64,000 nucleotides of DNA from VXYL01 sp965116345 (GTDB taxonomy: Bacteria; Pseudomonadota; Gammaproteobacteria; Pseudomonadales; Azotimanducaceae): assembly GCA_965116345.1 (NCBI GenBank), contig OZ220680.1:2480001-2544000 (forward strand), read 5' to 3'. The notes under the pieces are model-generated. The model saw nothing but the letters and a program-made list of their open reading frames with translations, had not been told where the DNA came from and did not search any database. Shown here piece by piece: positions 35,733-44,802 of the stretch. The first letter of the stretch is position 1. The number at the start of each line of letters is the position of its first letter. The position numbers and the translations under genes were made by a program.

Positions 35733-37783
35733 TCGAGCTTGACCAGCATGTCGCGCATCACCTTCTTCTCCGACCTCGTCAGGTTGACCCTGCCGGATGA
35801 CAGCTTTGTCATGGCACGGTCACCTGTCGGCGAAAGCAGGCCGTTTCGATCGGCGGCATCTCTTACTTCGTTCATGTGAGGGGCCAGCTTGAGCAGCAGG
35901 AGATCGAGGTCTATTTCGTCGTCGATCTTCTTGACTGCGCGATCATCCTTCTTGAGCTGTTTCTTGTCGCCCGCATCGATCAGGCATATCTCGATCTGGT
36001 CGGGCAGCTCCAGGTTCATCTCGTTCTGAACTGCCGTCCAGCAGGCCTGGCGCTTCGCGTACTCGGAGATATTCCTGACGGACTCCGGAGCGTCCTTGAT
36101 GATCTCCGCTACGAGTGGCGCGGCATCAGAAAGGGCCTGCGCCAACGGTTCCTGTACGGACTGGCGAGTCCAGATTTGCCTCAGATCGACCTGCGAGTTT
36201 CGCTTTTGGTGCACTCGGTCGACCACCCAGGAAACCGTGTACGTTACGATTTGTGCCTTGTAGCCCCTGTCGCTGCGGTACCATTCGCTTGAACCGATCA
36301 TGCGGTCCGCCCAACGGAACACGATCGCCTTTGAGATGAGATCCTTGAAGTAACCCTCACCCAACTGTTTTGCGTCTCTCTCCCAACGGTTCGAAATGTC
36401 GTCTGCGAATGCGAGAAACGCCTTCTGTGCACCTTGGCTCACCAGGTACGGCCGGCGCTCGAACGTTAGTTCGTACTTGGATACGTCCGTCTTGAGGACG
36501 ACCTGGTCCTTGGGGTACTGGAGCTGGAACCGCTTTCGCTCGGCGTCCCGCAAGTATGCTTGCTCATCTCTGTATTGTCCCCTCGCTCTCTCGTAGAACC
36601 AGCGAGAGCCCTGCAGGACCCCCTCTTTCGGAGGTGCCGTGAGCCTGCGAGAGATTTTCTCCATTTCGAGGTGGAACGGATGGCTGGCAAAGAAATCGGC
36701 CTCGCTGATTCGGTTTTGAGTGTTCGCGAACCTAGAGATCTTGGGAATCACGTCCTGCACCATCTCTGCCTTGACGACACTCAGCTTCATCTGGACGTAG
36801 ACGGAGGACAAGTCAGCGTTACTCCTGTCTCGCGCGTAGAGGATGGACGCGGTCGTCTGACCGCCGTTGACGATCTGGAGGTCGGACAGTTCTGCAATAC
36901 CCAATCCACCGTCTGGAAGTCGCGCCGTCTGGATTCCTGAGGCGGTCGCCGTCAAGCCGTTGTTGTAGGCGAAGAACATGTCGGGACGATGGCTGATGGT
37001 GTTGATGATCCCGCGGTTCACCTTCGTGCGCGCTTGGAGGAAGGTCCTTACGTTCTGCTCGAGGAGTCGAGCTCCGTATCTCCCGTAAATCTCGGCGAGC
37101 AGCGTTCCTGGAAGTACGACTAGGTAGGACTCGTAGTCGCCTCCGCTCGAAAATGCTCGGATGCACGGGATGGCCTGCCCGTTCAGCTCGCGCACATCGA
37201 TGTCGATAGGCTCGCTGCCCGTTCGCGACTCCAGGATGTCCACGTAGCGTGCGAAATCGAGGGCGCTGAAGTTGAGTATCCTACCGCGCGAGTGCTTTGT
37301 CTCGACCTGCCTCTTTCGTGCAACTAGACGTGCGTTTGAGAACACGATGAACTGGACACGCCGGATGAATTCGGCGTTCGAATGGATCAGATGAGCGACC
37401 TGGAAGTCGTCGCTTGTCTCTTCGAGCTCGGAAACGAAGTCCGACCTGAGTGAGTTTTCCAGGAACCGCTCGCCCCTACGGAACAGGGTACTCAGGTTGG
37501 AGAGGTTGAGGCTCTCCAACTCGCTGTTCGAGCGAAAGTCGGAAACCGCGAGTACGAGTTCTCGTTGGTCCACGTCGAGGGCGTATCCGTCGATCTGGTA
37601 GCCGTTCGTCCCCTCCTTGCGAGCGTGGCTGTACTGGAGGTCACCGCAGTCTCCGTTTTCGGCCGCCACAGCCGCATATGTCTGGAAGAAAGCGGTCGCT
37701 TGCAGTTCCCCGGTACTTTGGGCATCCAGCAGGAGTTCCTGCTGAAACTCGTCGTACACGCTTTGCAGACCGTTACTCGACAT
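35702..37783 (-). CDS. AIPR-family protein (abortive infection phage resistance)
   Basis: 693-aa protein with the AIPR domain: RGIINTISHRPDMFFAYNNGLTATASGI (about 255-285) followed by LSDLQIVNGGQTTASILYAR (about 298-318) are diagnostic. An N-terminal segment (YQIDGYALDVDQRELVLAVSDF) resembles a PD-(D/E)XK-like strand pair and may be the family's nuclease region. The C-terminal third is helical and charged. It starts 11 nt inside the downstream part of the DUF4420-like gene, so they form one operon. The family is linked to phage resistance in other bacteria; the frame is intact here. Role in this system is inferred. Confidence 0.88.
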   Translation of the reverse strand: MSSNGLQSVYDEFQQELLLDAQSTGELQATAFFQTYAAVAAENGDCGDLQYSHARKEGTNGYQIDGYALDVDQRELVLAVSDFRSNSELESLNLSNLSTLFRRGERFLENSLRSDFVSELEETSDDFQVAHLIHSNAEFIRRVQFIVFSNARLVARKRQVETKHSRGRILNFSALDFARYVDILESRTGSEPIDIDVRELNGQAIPCIRAFSSGGDYESYLVVLPGTLLAEIYGRYGARLLEQNVRTFLQARTKVNRGIINTISHRPDMFFAYNNGLTATASGIQTARLPDGGLGIAELSDLQIVNGGQTTASILYARDRSNADLSSVYVQMKLSVVKAEMVQDVIPKISRFANTQNRISEADFFASHPFHLEMEKISRRLTAPPKEGVLQGSRWFYERARGQYRDEQAYLRDAERKRFQLQYPKDQVVLKTDVSKYELTFERRPYLVSQGAQKAFLAFADDISNRWERDAKQLGEGYFKDLISKAIVFRWADRMIGSSEWYRSDRGYKAQIVTYTVSWVVDRVHQKRNSQVDLRQIWTRQSVQEPLAQALSDAAPLVAEIIKDAPESVRNISEYAKRQACWTAVQNEMNLELPDQIEICLIDAGDKKQLKKDDRAVKKIDDEIDLDLLLLKLAPHMNEVRDAADRNGLLSPTGDRAMTKLSSGRVNLTRSEKKVMRDMLVKLDQVGVELPSA

Positions 37784-38063
37784 GGAGCACCTTTTCCATC
37801 AGCTCTTCGAGGTTCACTTCAAAGTGCGAACACGACTGCAGGGAGACGTCATAGCGGACGTTGCTGACACCGCGCGGGAGATCCGAGGCGGATATGCGCG
37901 GGAAAGCACCTGTTACCTCGTACGCCGTCCTGCGTACTAAAGCCAGTCGGTCGACGTCGTACTCTTCTAGCGGTTCGTAGCCGGCCTCGACCAGTCGCGC
38001 CTGAAACAAGTCGACGGCAGAAGGAGATGCGCTCAACACCAATTGCCGCGTGTCATCGACCAC
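37773..38063 (-). CDS. C-terminal part of a DUF4420-like PD-(D/E)XK protein (second frame)
   Basis: 96-aa frame starting at GTG 38063 (VDDTRQLVLSASPSAVDLFQARLVEAGYEPLEEYDVDRLALVRRTAYEV), then FPRISASDLPRGVSNVRYDVSLQSCSHFEV. That is the usual C-terminal half of DUF4420 proteins, where it is continuous with the nuclease half. The frame upstream of its GTG reads IGAEGRTLRQVVDD, good family-like sequence, which shows the homology extends back past the start. It overlaps the first part by 31 nt in a different frame. Either a frameshift has split one gene or the assembly has an indel near 38.10 kb. Confidence 0.75.
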   Translation of the reverse strand: MVDDTRQLVLSASPSAVDLFQARLVEAGYEPLEEYDVDRLALVRRTAYEVTGAFPRISASDLPRGVSNVRYDVSLQSCSHFEVNLEELMEKVLHVE

Positions 38064-38770
38064 CTGCCGAAGCGTGCGTCCTTCGGCACCAATCCGTCCG
38101 ACGTGCTGAACACTTGGTGGAGTATTGCGATTGGTCCCGAGATCAGATCAAGCTGATGGGCGGATGAGACGCGGATGAGCGTGTCGCTCGTTGCCAACTG
38201 GGACTTCACCTCGAACAGCCACCCGGTGAACTGGAAGTCCTGCTCGCCACCGGATGGGCCACGCCATGCACTCACGGCGGCGAACGCGTCCGTGTGGGCT
38301 AGGAAGATGTCCCGGAGCACAGCGAGCTCGCCGTACAGTCCGAGCTGCTGGCTCGGACTCAGGGCTCGGGCACGCATGTTCTTGAGCAATCCCTGCCATC
38401 TGACGATGCGAGCGACTACGGCCAGCAATGCCTGTGGCTGGTCGGTTCGCGTCAAGGAGCGCGTGGACGAAATCAGGTCAGCACATAGGGCCCGGAACAG
38501 TTCGACGTAGTCCGGGCTCGCCAGCGTGATCGTCAGCTCCCACCGGCCGCTTGTCGCCGACCGCAACACGATCGTGATATTGGACAGCTTGGGGAGCGAC
38601 AGTCCGGGGGGAGGTTCTGTGTCGACGACCAGTCGAAGGAAGTATCGTCCACCGAAGCGTCTGCCGCGGTAGAAGTCGAGCTCGTGTTCAGGTCCCACCC
38701 GCCGGAGCATCTCCCGATCCGGGCTCGACGGTCTGGGTACTTCGGTCCACGGATCCGTGTCAGTCGGCAT
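38033..38770 (-). CDS. N-terminal part of a DUF4420-like PD-(D/E)XK protein (frame broken)
   Basis: 245 aa containing the nuclease-like half. The helix LGLYGELAVLRDIFL (about 143-157) leads to the core EQDFQFTGWLFEVKSQLATS, where Asp178, Glu187 and Lys189 form the D...ExK site. RVSSAHQLDLISGPIAILHQVF follows as in relatives. After TSDG the reading becomes unlike the family (LVPKDARFGRWSMTRGNWC) and stops, while the expected sequence continues in another frame. Family members are about 320 aa, so the two pieces together match one normal gene. The start overlaps the Z1 gene end by 11 nt. Confidence 0.78.
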   Translation of the reverse strand: MPTDTDPWTEVPRPSSPDREMLRRVGPEHELDFYRGRRFGGRYFLRLVVDTEPPPGLSLPKLSNITIVLRSATSGRWELTITLASPDYVELFRALCADLISSTRSLTRTDQPQALLAVVARIVRWQGLLKNMRARALSPSQQLGLYGELAVLRDIFLAHTDAFAAVSAWRGPSGGEQDFQFTGWLFEVKSQLATSDTLIRVSSAHQLDLISGPIAILHQVFSTSDGLVPKDARFGRWSMTRGNWC

Positions 38771-41051
38771 GAGCGTCCAGATCCTCGTCGTCGTCCACGT
38801 CTTCGCGCGTTGCGTTTAGCTGCGCCTCCCGGAACACCTGATTCACTTGGTAGGTCCGTTCCACTGGCGGCAACTTCGTCAGGGGCAGGCACACGCTGAG
38901 TGTCACGGCGGGGTCGAGTAGCTCGCTGCCGTCCCTATCGCCTCCGAGGGTTAGCAGGTGCAGGATGAGAAGCGGTCGTTCGCGAACTAGGCAGAACTTG
39001 CGATCGCCCTTGATGTTGCGTTCGGCCGAAAGCTCCTTCGCCCTCGTCTTCTGCTGGTCACCCAAACCGAACGACGCGTCTGCGGGATCGGCCACCCGAT
39101 TCTTGCTGCCGTTGATGCGAAACGCGCGTTGGTCGACCCTCCCGTGGCCTCGCAACCGCAGACTCAGTGTTCGACTCCCGAGGAAGCTGCCTTTATCGGT
39201 TGGCTCGCGCGACATGGGCCCTGGAACGTAAACGTCCCAGCTGGACAACTCGCGTGCGACGCGGTCAGCCATGTAGTCATCGAGCAGGGAGCGGTCGGAG
39301 GAGATCCTTGTCATGTCCGTGACCACCGGCGGAAAGCTGAATTTCCTGATCAGAGAGGTGACCGTTGGTCCGGGCACGTTCGACCAGGATACCCCTCCGA
39401 CGGCGGCTGTCGGCTCGCCGAGGTGGTGCATGAACTCCCGCACCAGCTCACGATGCTTGGCATTGAGCGACTCGTCATTGAAAATCGCATGGCCCTCCAT
39501 GTGGCGTCCGGAGTAGTCCTGCGCTAGCTGGAACTCGGACGCGCCGCGCATCTTGTTTGCTGCGGTTATTCGGATCCCCGTGGGACTTTGACGGACCTTG
39601 AGGCCAAAGTCTTTCGGCGTTTGGCTGAGCTGCTCCATGAGCCGAATCTCGCCGCTCAACTCTTCAATCGCAATGTGAATCTGATCGTAGTGGTCAGCAG
39701 AGACCTCCGGCAGATACAACCGGCAGATCTCTTCGTAGCCGTCACGGTATCCGAACCATCGTGCCATCTGCATGAGCGTGTCCGACGCCGATGCATTCCT
39801 GATGATGTACGAGACGGTAAGTCCCTCGAGGGTGAGACCGCGAGAGAGCGCGAGCCCGCCGATCGCGATGACGTGGAGACCATTTCGACTATTCTGCTCA
39901 TAGTCGAGTTTCCCCCCGCGCATGTTGACAGTCACGATCTTGACGGGCGAAATGGCTTGGTGCAGCACCGAGAGCACATCAGTAAGACTGACTTCCAGGT
40001 GCCCGAACTCCCGCAGGAAGTCGGCCCGAAGCTCGATGATTCTCTCGTCCGTTTGATGACCACGTGCGCGAGCGTTTACAGCGACCGAGTCCTTGAGCTC
40101 CTCCAGGTACTGGTAGACCTCGCCCTCGACGTTTGCCTGCACATCGTTGAACCGACTGACATTTATCATCATCGAGCAGTGTTTCTTTCCGTCCCCTCGC
40201 AGGTGTTGGATAGCGAGGGTCAGCAGGTACACTCGGACGGCCTTCTTCAGACTAGGGGGTATTCCACCGACTGGAAAGTCGTGTTTGCGAGTGGCAGGCT
40301 GAACGAGTGGCAGTGATTCAGCATAGTCGTCGATCACCCTGACCATTGTGGAGCGCAAGTCCCCGTCCTCGTCGAACAGCCGGTGAGCCCCGATGTAGTT
40401 GGTGGGCGGATCGAGTGCCTTGATGAAATTCTGTGGAAACAGCTCGTCGCCCAGCATCTCGTGATCGGAGTTGGGGTCGATGAAGATGTTTGCGAACGGG
40501 GTCGCGGTGTAGCCGACGTAGGTTGAACGATCGAAGAGCTGAAGGATCTCTCGGATGACAGTGTTGATGGCCGTAGATCTGGTCGGGTCCTTCGAAGTGT
40601 TGATCGAGGCGTTGTCGGCCTCGTCATCGATCAGCAGCAGGGGTTCCGGTACGCGTTGTCCATGGTTCTGATCGCGTATCCAGTCCCTGAGATTCTCTAG
40701 CGTGTCCTTGTGCTTCTTCGTTATGAAGATTGTCGGTTCGTTTAGGGCAGCAAGAGTGACACCGTAGTTCTGCGCGATCGAACGTTTGAAGTCGCGGTCT
40801 CGCGTCGTCCCAAAAAGTGGTGTCCGTTGCTCTGTGGCATAGTGCAGGATAGCGAGTTTCTGATCCACATCGGGGCGAAAGATGGATTTCCTCCCAATGA
40901 AGGTCTCGTCGAGTCTTTGTTGGGTCTGTGCCCTTAGCGAGTTCGTGAGCCCCGCGAGCAAGATGATGATCCTGTAGCCGGCGTCCGCAGCCTTGCAGAT
41001 CAGGCCGGTGTAGTTCGTGGTCTTCCCCGACTGAACATGGCCCATTACCAT
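38760..41051 (-). pseudogene. Z1-domain ATPase/helicase-like protein, C-terminal fragment (split by IS4 insertion)
   Basis: 763 codons of a Z1-domain protein. Walker A GHVQSGKTTNY is only residues 4-14 of this fragment and the Walker B LLLIDDEADNASIN lies near 138-151; the family has 100-150 further residues before Walker A. Those residues are found across the insertion sequence, at 42382-42773 (ending SWSRRG). Removing the IS and one copy of the target duplication restores SWSRRGMVMGHVQSGK in frame. C-terminal features include GLALSRGLTLEGLTVSYIIRNASASDTLMQMARWFGYRDGYEEICRLY, a helicase-like motif VI region. The fragment could be expressed from internal ATGs but would lack its N-terminus. 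Confidence 0.88.
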
Positions 41052-41059
41052 GCCTCTTC

Positions 41060-42381
41060 ACTAGTGTCCCAATAAATAGTCGAACAACTTCAACTGGTTA
41101 GGATCATCCGGGTCGGTTGTCGAATCGTCCTCGTTCGAAAGCACTGAAGAAAGCGGGGTTTTCTCGAACAGGGTGACGCTCAGGGCCTGCAAAATCGTGT
41201 AGAGGCTGGCGTCGACGCCGTGCCGCGCACGGATGATCGCGACGAGCACGTAGACGGCCACCGAGATCCAGATTTGGGTCTTCACCGCGTTCTCGGACGT
41301 CCCGTAGAACGACTTGATGCGCAGGTGTTGTTTGATCCATTTGAAAAAAAGCTCCACCTGCCACCGGCCGCGGTACAGGTCGGCGACGGTCGCGGCCGGA
41401 ATCGCGAAGTTGTTGGTGAGGAAATCGAACGTCTTGCCGGTTGCGGCGTCCCGGTACTTGACCCGGCGCAGCGGCTGCGGGTAGTCGTCCTTCGACGTGG
41501 CGCCGGTCAGGACGACGGTCTGGTCGCACAGCACGCCCGTCGACTTGTCGACCTCGCGGGAGTACCGGCGGCGGAATTTCGTGTTGGACTTGGCGCGGAT
41601 CACGAAGAAGGCACCGGCCGAATGGAGCGTGTCGAGGCGTCCGAAGTCGAGATAGGCGCGGTCCATGACGTAGAACGCGCCCGGCTCCGGCAGGAGCAGG
41701 TCGAGAACGTTGACGTCGCCCAGTTTCGCATGGGAAACATGGACGAACGTGGGAATGCTGCCGCGCAGGTCGAGCAGCGCGTGGAGCTTGACGCCCGACT
41801 TGGTGGAGCGGAACAGCGCCCAGGGGAAAACGGACAGGCAAAGGTCGATGGTCGACGCGTCGAGGGCGAACACCGCGTTGTCCAGGTCCAGACCGAGGTC
41901 CTCGTCGGCGTAGAGCGGCCGCGCGATGCGGATCAGTTCCTGCGCGAATTCCGCGTATATCCGCCAGTCGCGCCGCCTGTTGGCGTTGGCCAGCGTGTTG
42001 CGCGAGACCCTGCCCCGGATGCCCATGTGGTAGAGCTTGCCCGCATGCGCGCGCAGGCAGATCTCGATGTCGCGCAGGCTCTCCCGGTGCGTCAACTGCG
42101 CGCAGGCCATGCACAGGAACTGGCTCAGGCAGGGGAACGACTTGACGTAGCGGTTTCCGCCGTAGCGCCGAACGCATTTTCGAAAATGATGAAACGGCAG
42201 ATGATCCATCACCTGCGAGAAGACGAACTTGCCTGCGTACATCGCCGACCTCCGAAACGGGGCCGCAAGCGTCCCCCGGGAGGTCGCCCACGTTCAAGTC
42301 GGTCACTGCCGAGAAGTCGTCGTTCGTATTTACAATCAACACTTTATGGTACAACAAGGCTACTTTCTTGGGACAGTAGTG
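41060..42381 (-). mobile_element. IS4-family insertion sequence (about 1.32 kb) inside the Z1 gene
   Basis: Complete element with one transposase gene. The ends match as inverted repeats over about 18 bp with few mismatches (ACTAGTGTCCCAA on the left; CACTACTGTCCCAA reading inward from the right). The target sequence ATGCCTCTTC is duplicated at 41050-41059 and 42382-42391; if the terminal C/G pair is counted as IS, the duplication is 9 bp. Intact ends, an open transposase and a perfect duplication point to recent insertion. Confidence 0.95.
41061..42242 (-). CDS. IS4-family transposase (DUF4372 N-terminus)
   Basis: 393-aa DDE transposase. The N-terminal block GKFVFSQVMDHLPFHHFRKCVRRYGGNRYVKSF and LSQFLCMACAQLTHRESLRDIE are typical of the DUF4372-containing IS4 group. 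Catalytic residues are seen in FALDASTIDLCL (D1), YVMDRAYLDF (D2) and YRGRWQVELFFKWIKQHL (the Y-R...E-K signature with E3). Its TAG stop lies within the terminal inverted repeat. The frame is complete, so it may be active. Confidence 0.95.
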   Translation of the reverse strand: MYAGKFVFSQVMDHLPFHHFRKCVRRYGGNRYVKSFPCLSQFLCMACAQLTHRESLRDIEICLRAHAGKLYHMGIRGRVSRNTLANANRRRDWRIYAEFAQELIRIARPLYADEDLGLDLDNAVFALDASTIDLCLSVFPWALFRSTKSGVKLHALLDLRGSIPTFVHVSHAKLGDVNVLDLLLPEPGAFYVMDRAYLDFGRLDTLHSAGAFFVIRAKSNTKFRRRYSREVDKSTGVLCDQTVVLTGATSKDDYPQPLRRVKYRDAATGKTFDFLTNNFAIPAATVADLYRGRWQVELFFKWIKQHLRIKSFYGTSENAVKTQIWISVAVYVLVAIIRARHGVDASLYTILQALSVTLFEKTPLSSVLSNEDDSTTDPDDPNQLKLFDYLLGH

Positions 42382-42773
42382 ATGCCTCTTCGCGACCAGC
42401 TTGCCGTGTCATCGGGATTACCGCAGTAGTCCAGAATCTCGTCCGATAGCGAGTCAAGCCGAGACAGCACGTTGGGTGGGAGTATCTGCTCGCCCAACAG
42501 GTAGTTTCGGAGCCTGTTCCAGTAGTAGAAGTCGATGGTGCTCTTGCGTTCGTGAAGCCAAGGTATGTAGTCGCTCTTGACCGAATAGCCTGTGCCTTGG
42601 GTGATGCTGAAGCTGGACTCAAGGTTTGCCCTGATGTCCTCCTTCTGCTCGTCGGAGAGCGTGGCGAACGGTCCGTTCTCTATGGTGTCGGCGATCTTTT
42701 CGAAAGTAACCTCATCTAGCCGACTCAGCCTATTTCGGAAGTAGGCTATAACGTCGCGTAGGTCTTCAGTCAT
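42382..42773 (-). pseudogene. Z1-domain protein, N-terminal fragment
   Basis: About 130 codons from ATG 42773, ending at the IS. The sequence MTEDLRDVIAYFRNRLSRLDEVTFEKIAD, then FYYWNRLRNYLLGEQILPPNVLSRLDSLSDEILDYCGNPDDTASWSRRG, is the standard lead-in to the Walker A loop of Z1 proteins. The ATG overlaps the stop of the GHKL ATPase gene (ATGA), showing the original gene was translationally coupled to it. The frame runs on into the IS end for a few codons (ITTVPRK) before stopping. Confidence 0.88.
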
Positions 42774-44236
42774 ATCACGCCTCGCTCAGTGAGGTAGCGC
42801 TCGACAACAGGCCAATGGCTGGCGTATGGGTCGGTCGATCGCAGTTGGTGGACGACGGTCTCATTGGAGGCGCCGTCGGCGAGCAGCATTGGGATGGTTG
42901 CTCGTAGGAAGTCCTGGAAGCTGTCGGGGTCCGTCAAAGCCTGGTTCAGCTTCTGTGGATTTGCGGAGACGTCGTTGAACATGGCATCGATGGGTATTTG
43001 CTGTTCGATTAGGCTCAGAACCTGTGCGAGCCTGCCGCGCGGTTCAGGTTCGAGGGTGTCCGCAAGAGCCTTCAGGAGGGCGTGGGATCGATTCAGCCTG
43101 TACTGGACCTGCTGGTTCTTCGCATAACGCTCCCACACGGACGCCGTGCGCCCATCAGTGATCCTGCCACCTTTGCTTCTGAAAACAAGGGTGGACCTTT
43201 GTCTGAAACCATCCACCAAGCTCTTCATGCGTTCTCGAAGGCGGGATGGGAGCTGTACGTCGGATTTGTCGATAGTGACCTTCCACATGCTGTCCAGAGA
43301 GTTTGGAATGTCGACGCTGATTCTGACAAGCTTGGATAGTTCACCATGCTTCGCGAGACGGAACCATGTGCCGTAGATGATCAATCTGTTGTTGCGGTAT
43401 ACATAGAATCCTTGGTTTTTCACGTAGCCTTCTTCGCCCCCGAGAGTGTCGTACTCATCCTCCTCGAGCTTGGAATAGTGGGGCAGCGTGTAGGCCTTCA
43501 TGGTGACGGGTGCGCCGTCGGCAACATGGAAGACTTCGGCAGGGAAAGTCTGCGTGGCGGCGTGCTTCGAGTGGAACGGATCGAGTGCATCGAGGGGTGT
43601 GCCGTTTAGCGAGATCGCAGTCTTCCTCGCGCCAGCGGTTCCGCCGATAAACCGGTGGAACACTAGGGAAAGCCTGCGGCGGGCGTAGGCGACAATCTCG
43701 ATGAATTGGTCCTCCGAGAGCGAGCCGCCTTCTGACAATCGGTCGCACTTCTGCCAGATGAGCTCCGTGCCGGAAAGTCCGGAGATGTATTCCTCCAGCA
43801 GGCTCTCGGCCTCCTGGCCCGAGTAGCTGTACATGGACCAGCCGTCGATGTCCTCGAGATCCCAAGATGCCGCGGTGTAGGCCCCTCCTTTCTTGCTGAC
43901 AACCGTCAGCCGCTTGCATTGCGAGAATGAGGCGGATTTCATACCCCAGCCGAACCTGCCCAGATCGTCAGCGGATCGCTCTTCGTCGGGATTCACGCTG
44001 GCGGGCCGCATCGCCATACGCAGTTCGTATGGGGACATGCCGCCGCCATTGTCCCGGACGCGAACTTCCGGGTTTCCAGCTCCGTACCTACAGGTGACTT
44101 CGATGGAAGTGGCCCCAGCCGTGATGCTGTTGTCCAGCAGGTCGGCCAAGGCACGAGCAAGGTCGTAGTTTCCGAAACTACGCGCACTTGTCATCAAGGC
44201 GGAAGCAACAGGCGGATTAATCACGGTGGTTGGCAT
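42770..44236 (-). CDS. MORC-like GHKL ATPase (HATPase_c_3 type)
   Basis: 488-aa ATPase from ATG 44236, with GAGGA a few nt upstream. The Bergerat fold shows the N box ALADLLDNSITAGA (about 29-42), G1 VRDNGGGMSPYE (61-71) and G2 GRFGWGMKSASFSQ (93-106). A second domain of ribosomal-S5 type follows, with GFYVYRNNRLIIYGTWFRL and IPNSLDSMWKVTIDKSDVQLP. This is the architecture of prokaryotic MORC/MutL-like ATPases found beside restriction-type genes. It probably dimerises on ATP and acts with the Z1 protein. First well-supported gene of the AIPR operon; frame intact. Confidence 0.92.
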   Translation of the reverse strand: MPTTVINPPVASALMTSARSFGNYDLARALADLLDNSITAGATSIEVTCRYGAGNPEVRVRDNGGGMSPYELRMAMRPASVNPDEERSADDLGRFGWGMKSASFSQCKRLTVVSKKGGAYTAASWDLEDIDGWSMYSYSGQEAESLLEEYISGLSGTELIWQKCDRLSEGGSLSEDQFIEIVAYARRRLSLVFHRFIGGTAGARKTAISLNGTPLDALDPFHSKHAATQTFPAEVFHVADGAPVTMKAYTLPHYSKLEEDEYDTLGGEEGYVKNQGFYVYRNNRLIIYGTWFRLAKHGELSKLVRISVDIPNSLDSMWKVTIDKSDVQLPSRLRERMKSLVDGFRQRSTLVFRSKGGRITDGRTASVWERYAKNQQVQYRLNRSHALLKALADTLEPEPRGRLAQVLSLIEQQIPIDAMFNDVSANPQKLNQALTDPDSFQDFLRATIPMLLADGASNETVVHQLRSTDPYASHWPVVERYLTERGVI

Positions 44237-44275
44237 CGTGTCCTCGATTTCGCGGATCGGCACCCGCAGAGCGCG

Positions 44276-44524
44276 CTACTCCGAGAAGCTCGTCTTGGGC
44301 GCCCTACCGGCCCCGTCGTGGATCTCGTCGACCTTTGGGACGGCCTGCAGCGCGATCGCGAAGAAGGTCTCAGGACTGCGCGCGTTTGTCGACCTCGTCT
44401 CCTCGAGCCGAAGCCCCAGTTCGTCGAGGAAGCGCGCCGCGCCAACGTGGGGTTCTTCTGACACGCAATCTCCGATCAAACGCTCTCTGGCCCCGCCGCC
44501 CACACCAAAGCTGCAGGCGTACAC
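44276..44524 (-). CDS. Possible small hypothetical protein upstream of the ATPase
   Basis: 82 codons ending 40 nt before the ATPase start. The latter part (PHVGAARFLDELGLRLEETRSTNARSPETFFAIALQAVPKVDEIHDGAGRAPKT) has protein-like composition with an amphipathic helix, whereas the first 20 residues do not. It may be a small regulator or the 3' remnant of a lost gene. No homology is recognised, and other frames here are also open, so support is weak. Confidence 0.3.
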   Translation of the reverse strand: MYACSFGVGGGARERLIGDCVSEEPHVGAARFLDELGLRLEETRSTNARSPETFFAIALQAVPKVDEIHDGAGRAPKTSFSE

Positions 44525-44735
44525 TGCAAACGATCCGTCCCACGAGACTCAGGATCGGTACCAACGGAGCACCCGAGTGGGGTCGGGAAAGGGTCAAGTG
44601 TTTGGTGAATGCCGCACCTCTGTCAACCCACGGGAGGCCCGATGGTGGCCCGATGGACGGTGGCCGCTCCGCCGCCCGCATATGGCCGCCGATCCGCACG
44701 GTCCGGGAGAGTAGAAGGGAAGTTAGTGGAAGCCG

Positions 44736-44802
44736 TTATACCGTACGGGAAAAAACCGATTATCGTCTCCGCGATGGCATCCGATTTTACCGTACGGTAA
44801 AA
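44736..44802 (+). promoter_or_regulatory. hipBA operator pair, perfect palindrome at the start codon
   Basis: TTTTACCGTACGGTAAAA (44785-44802) is a perfect 18-bp palindrome whose last base is the A of ATG 44802. A second, imperfect copy TTATACCGTACGGGAAAA lies at 44736-44753, centres 49 bp apart. Paired palindromes in front of an HTH-toxin operon are typical of HipB autoregulation. The remaining stretch 44525-44735 shows nothing clear. Confidence 0.75.

Noticed and set aside
44221..44445. 74-codon minus-strand frame overlapping the ATPase start
   Set aside because: Composition is Arg/Ser-rich, typical of an out-of-frame reading, and it conflicts with the ATPase start supported by GAGGA.
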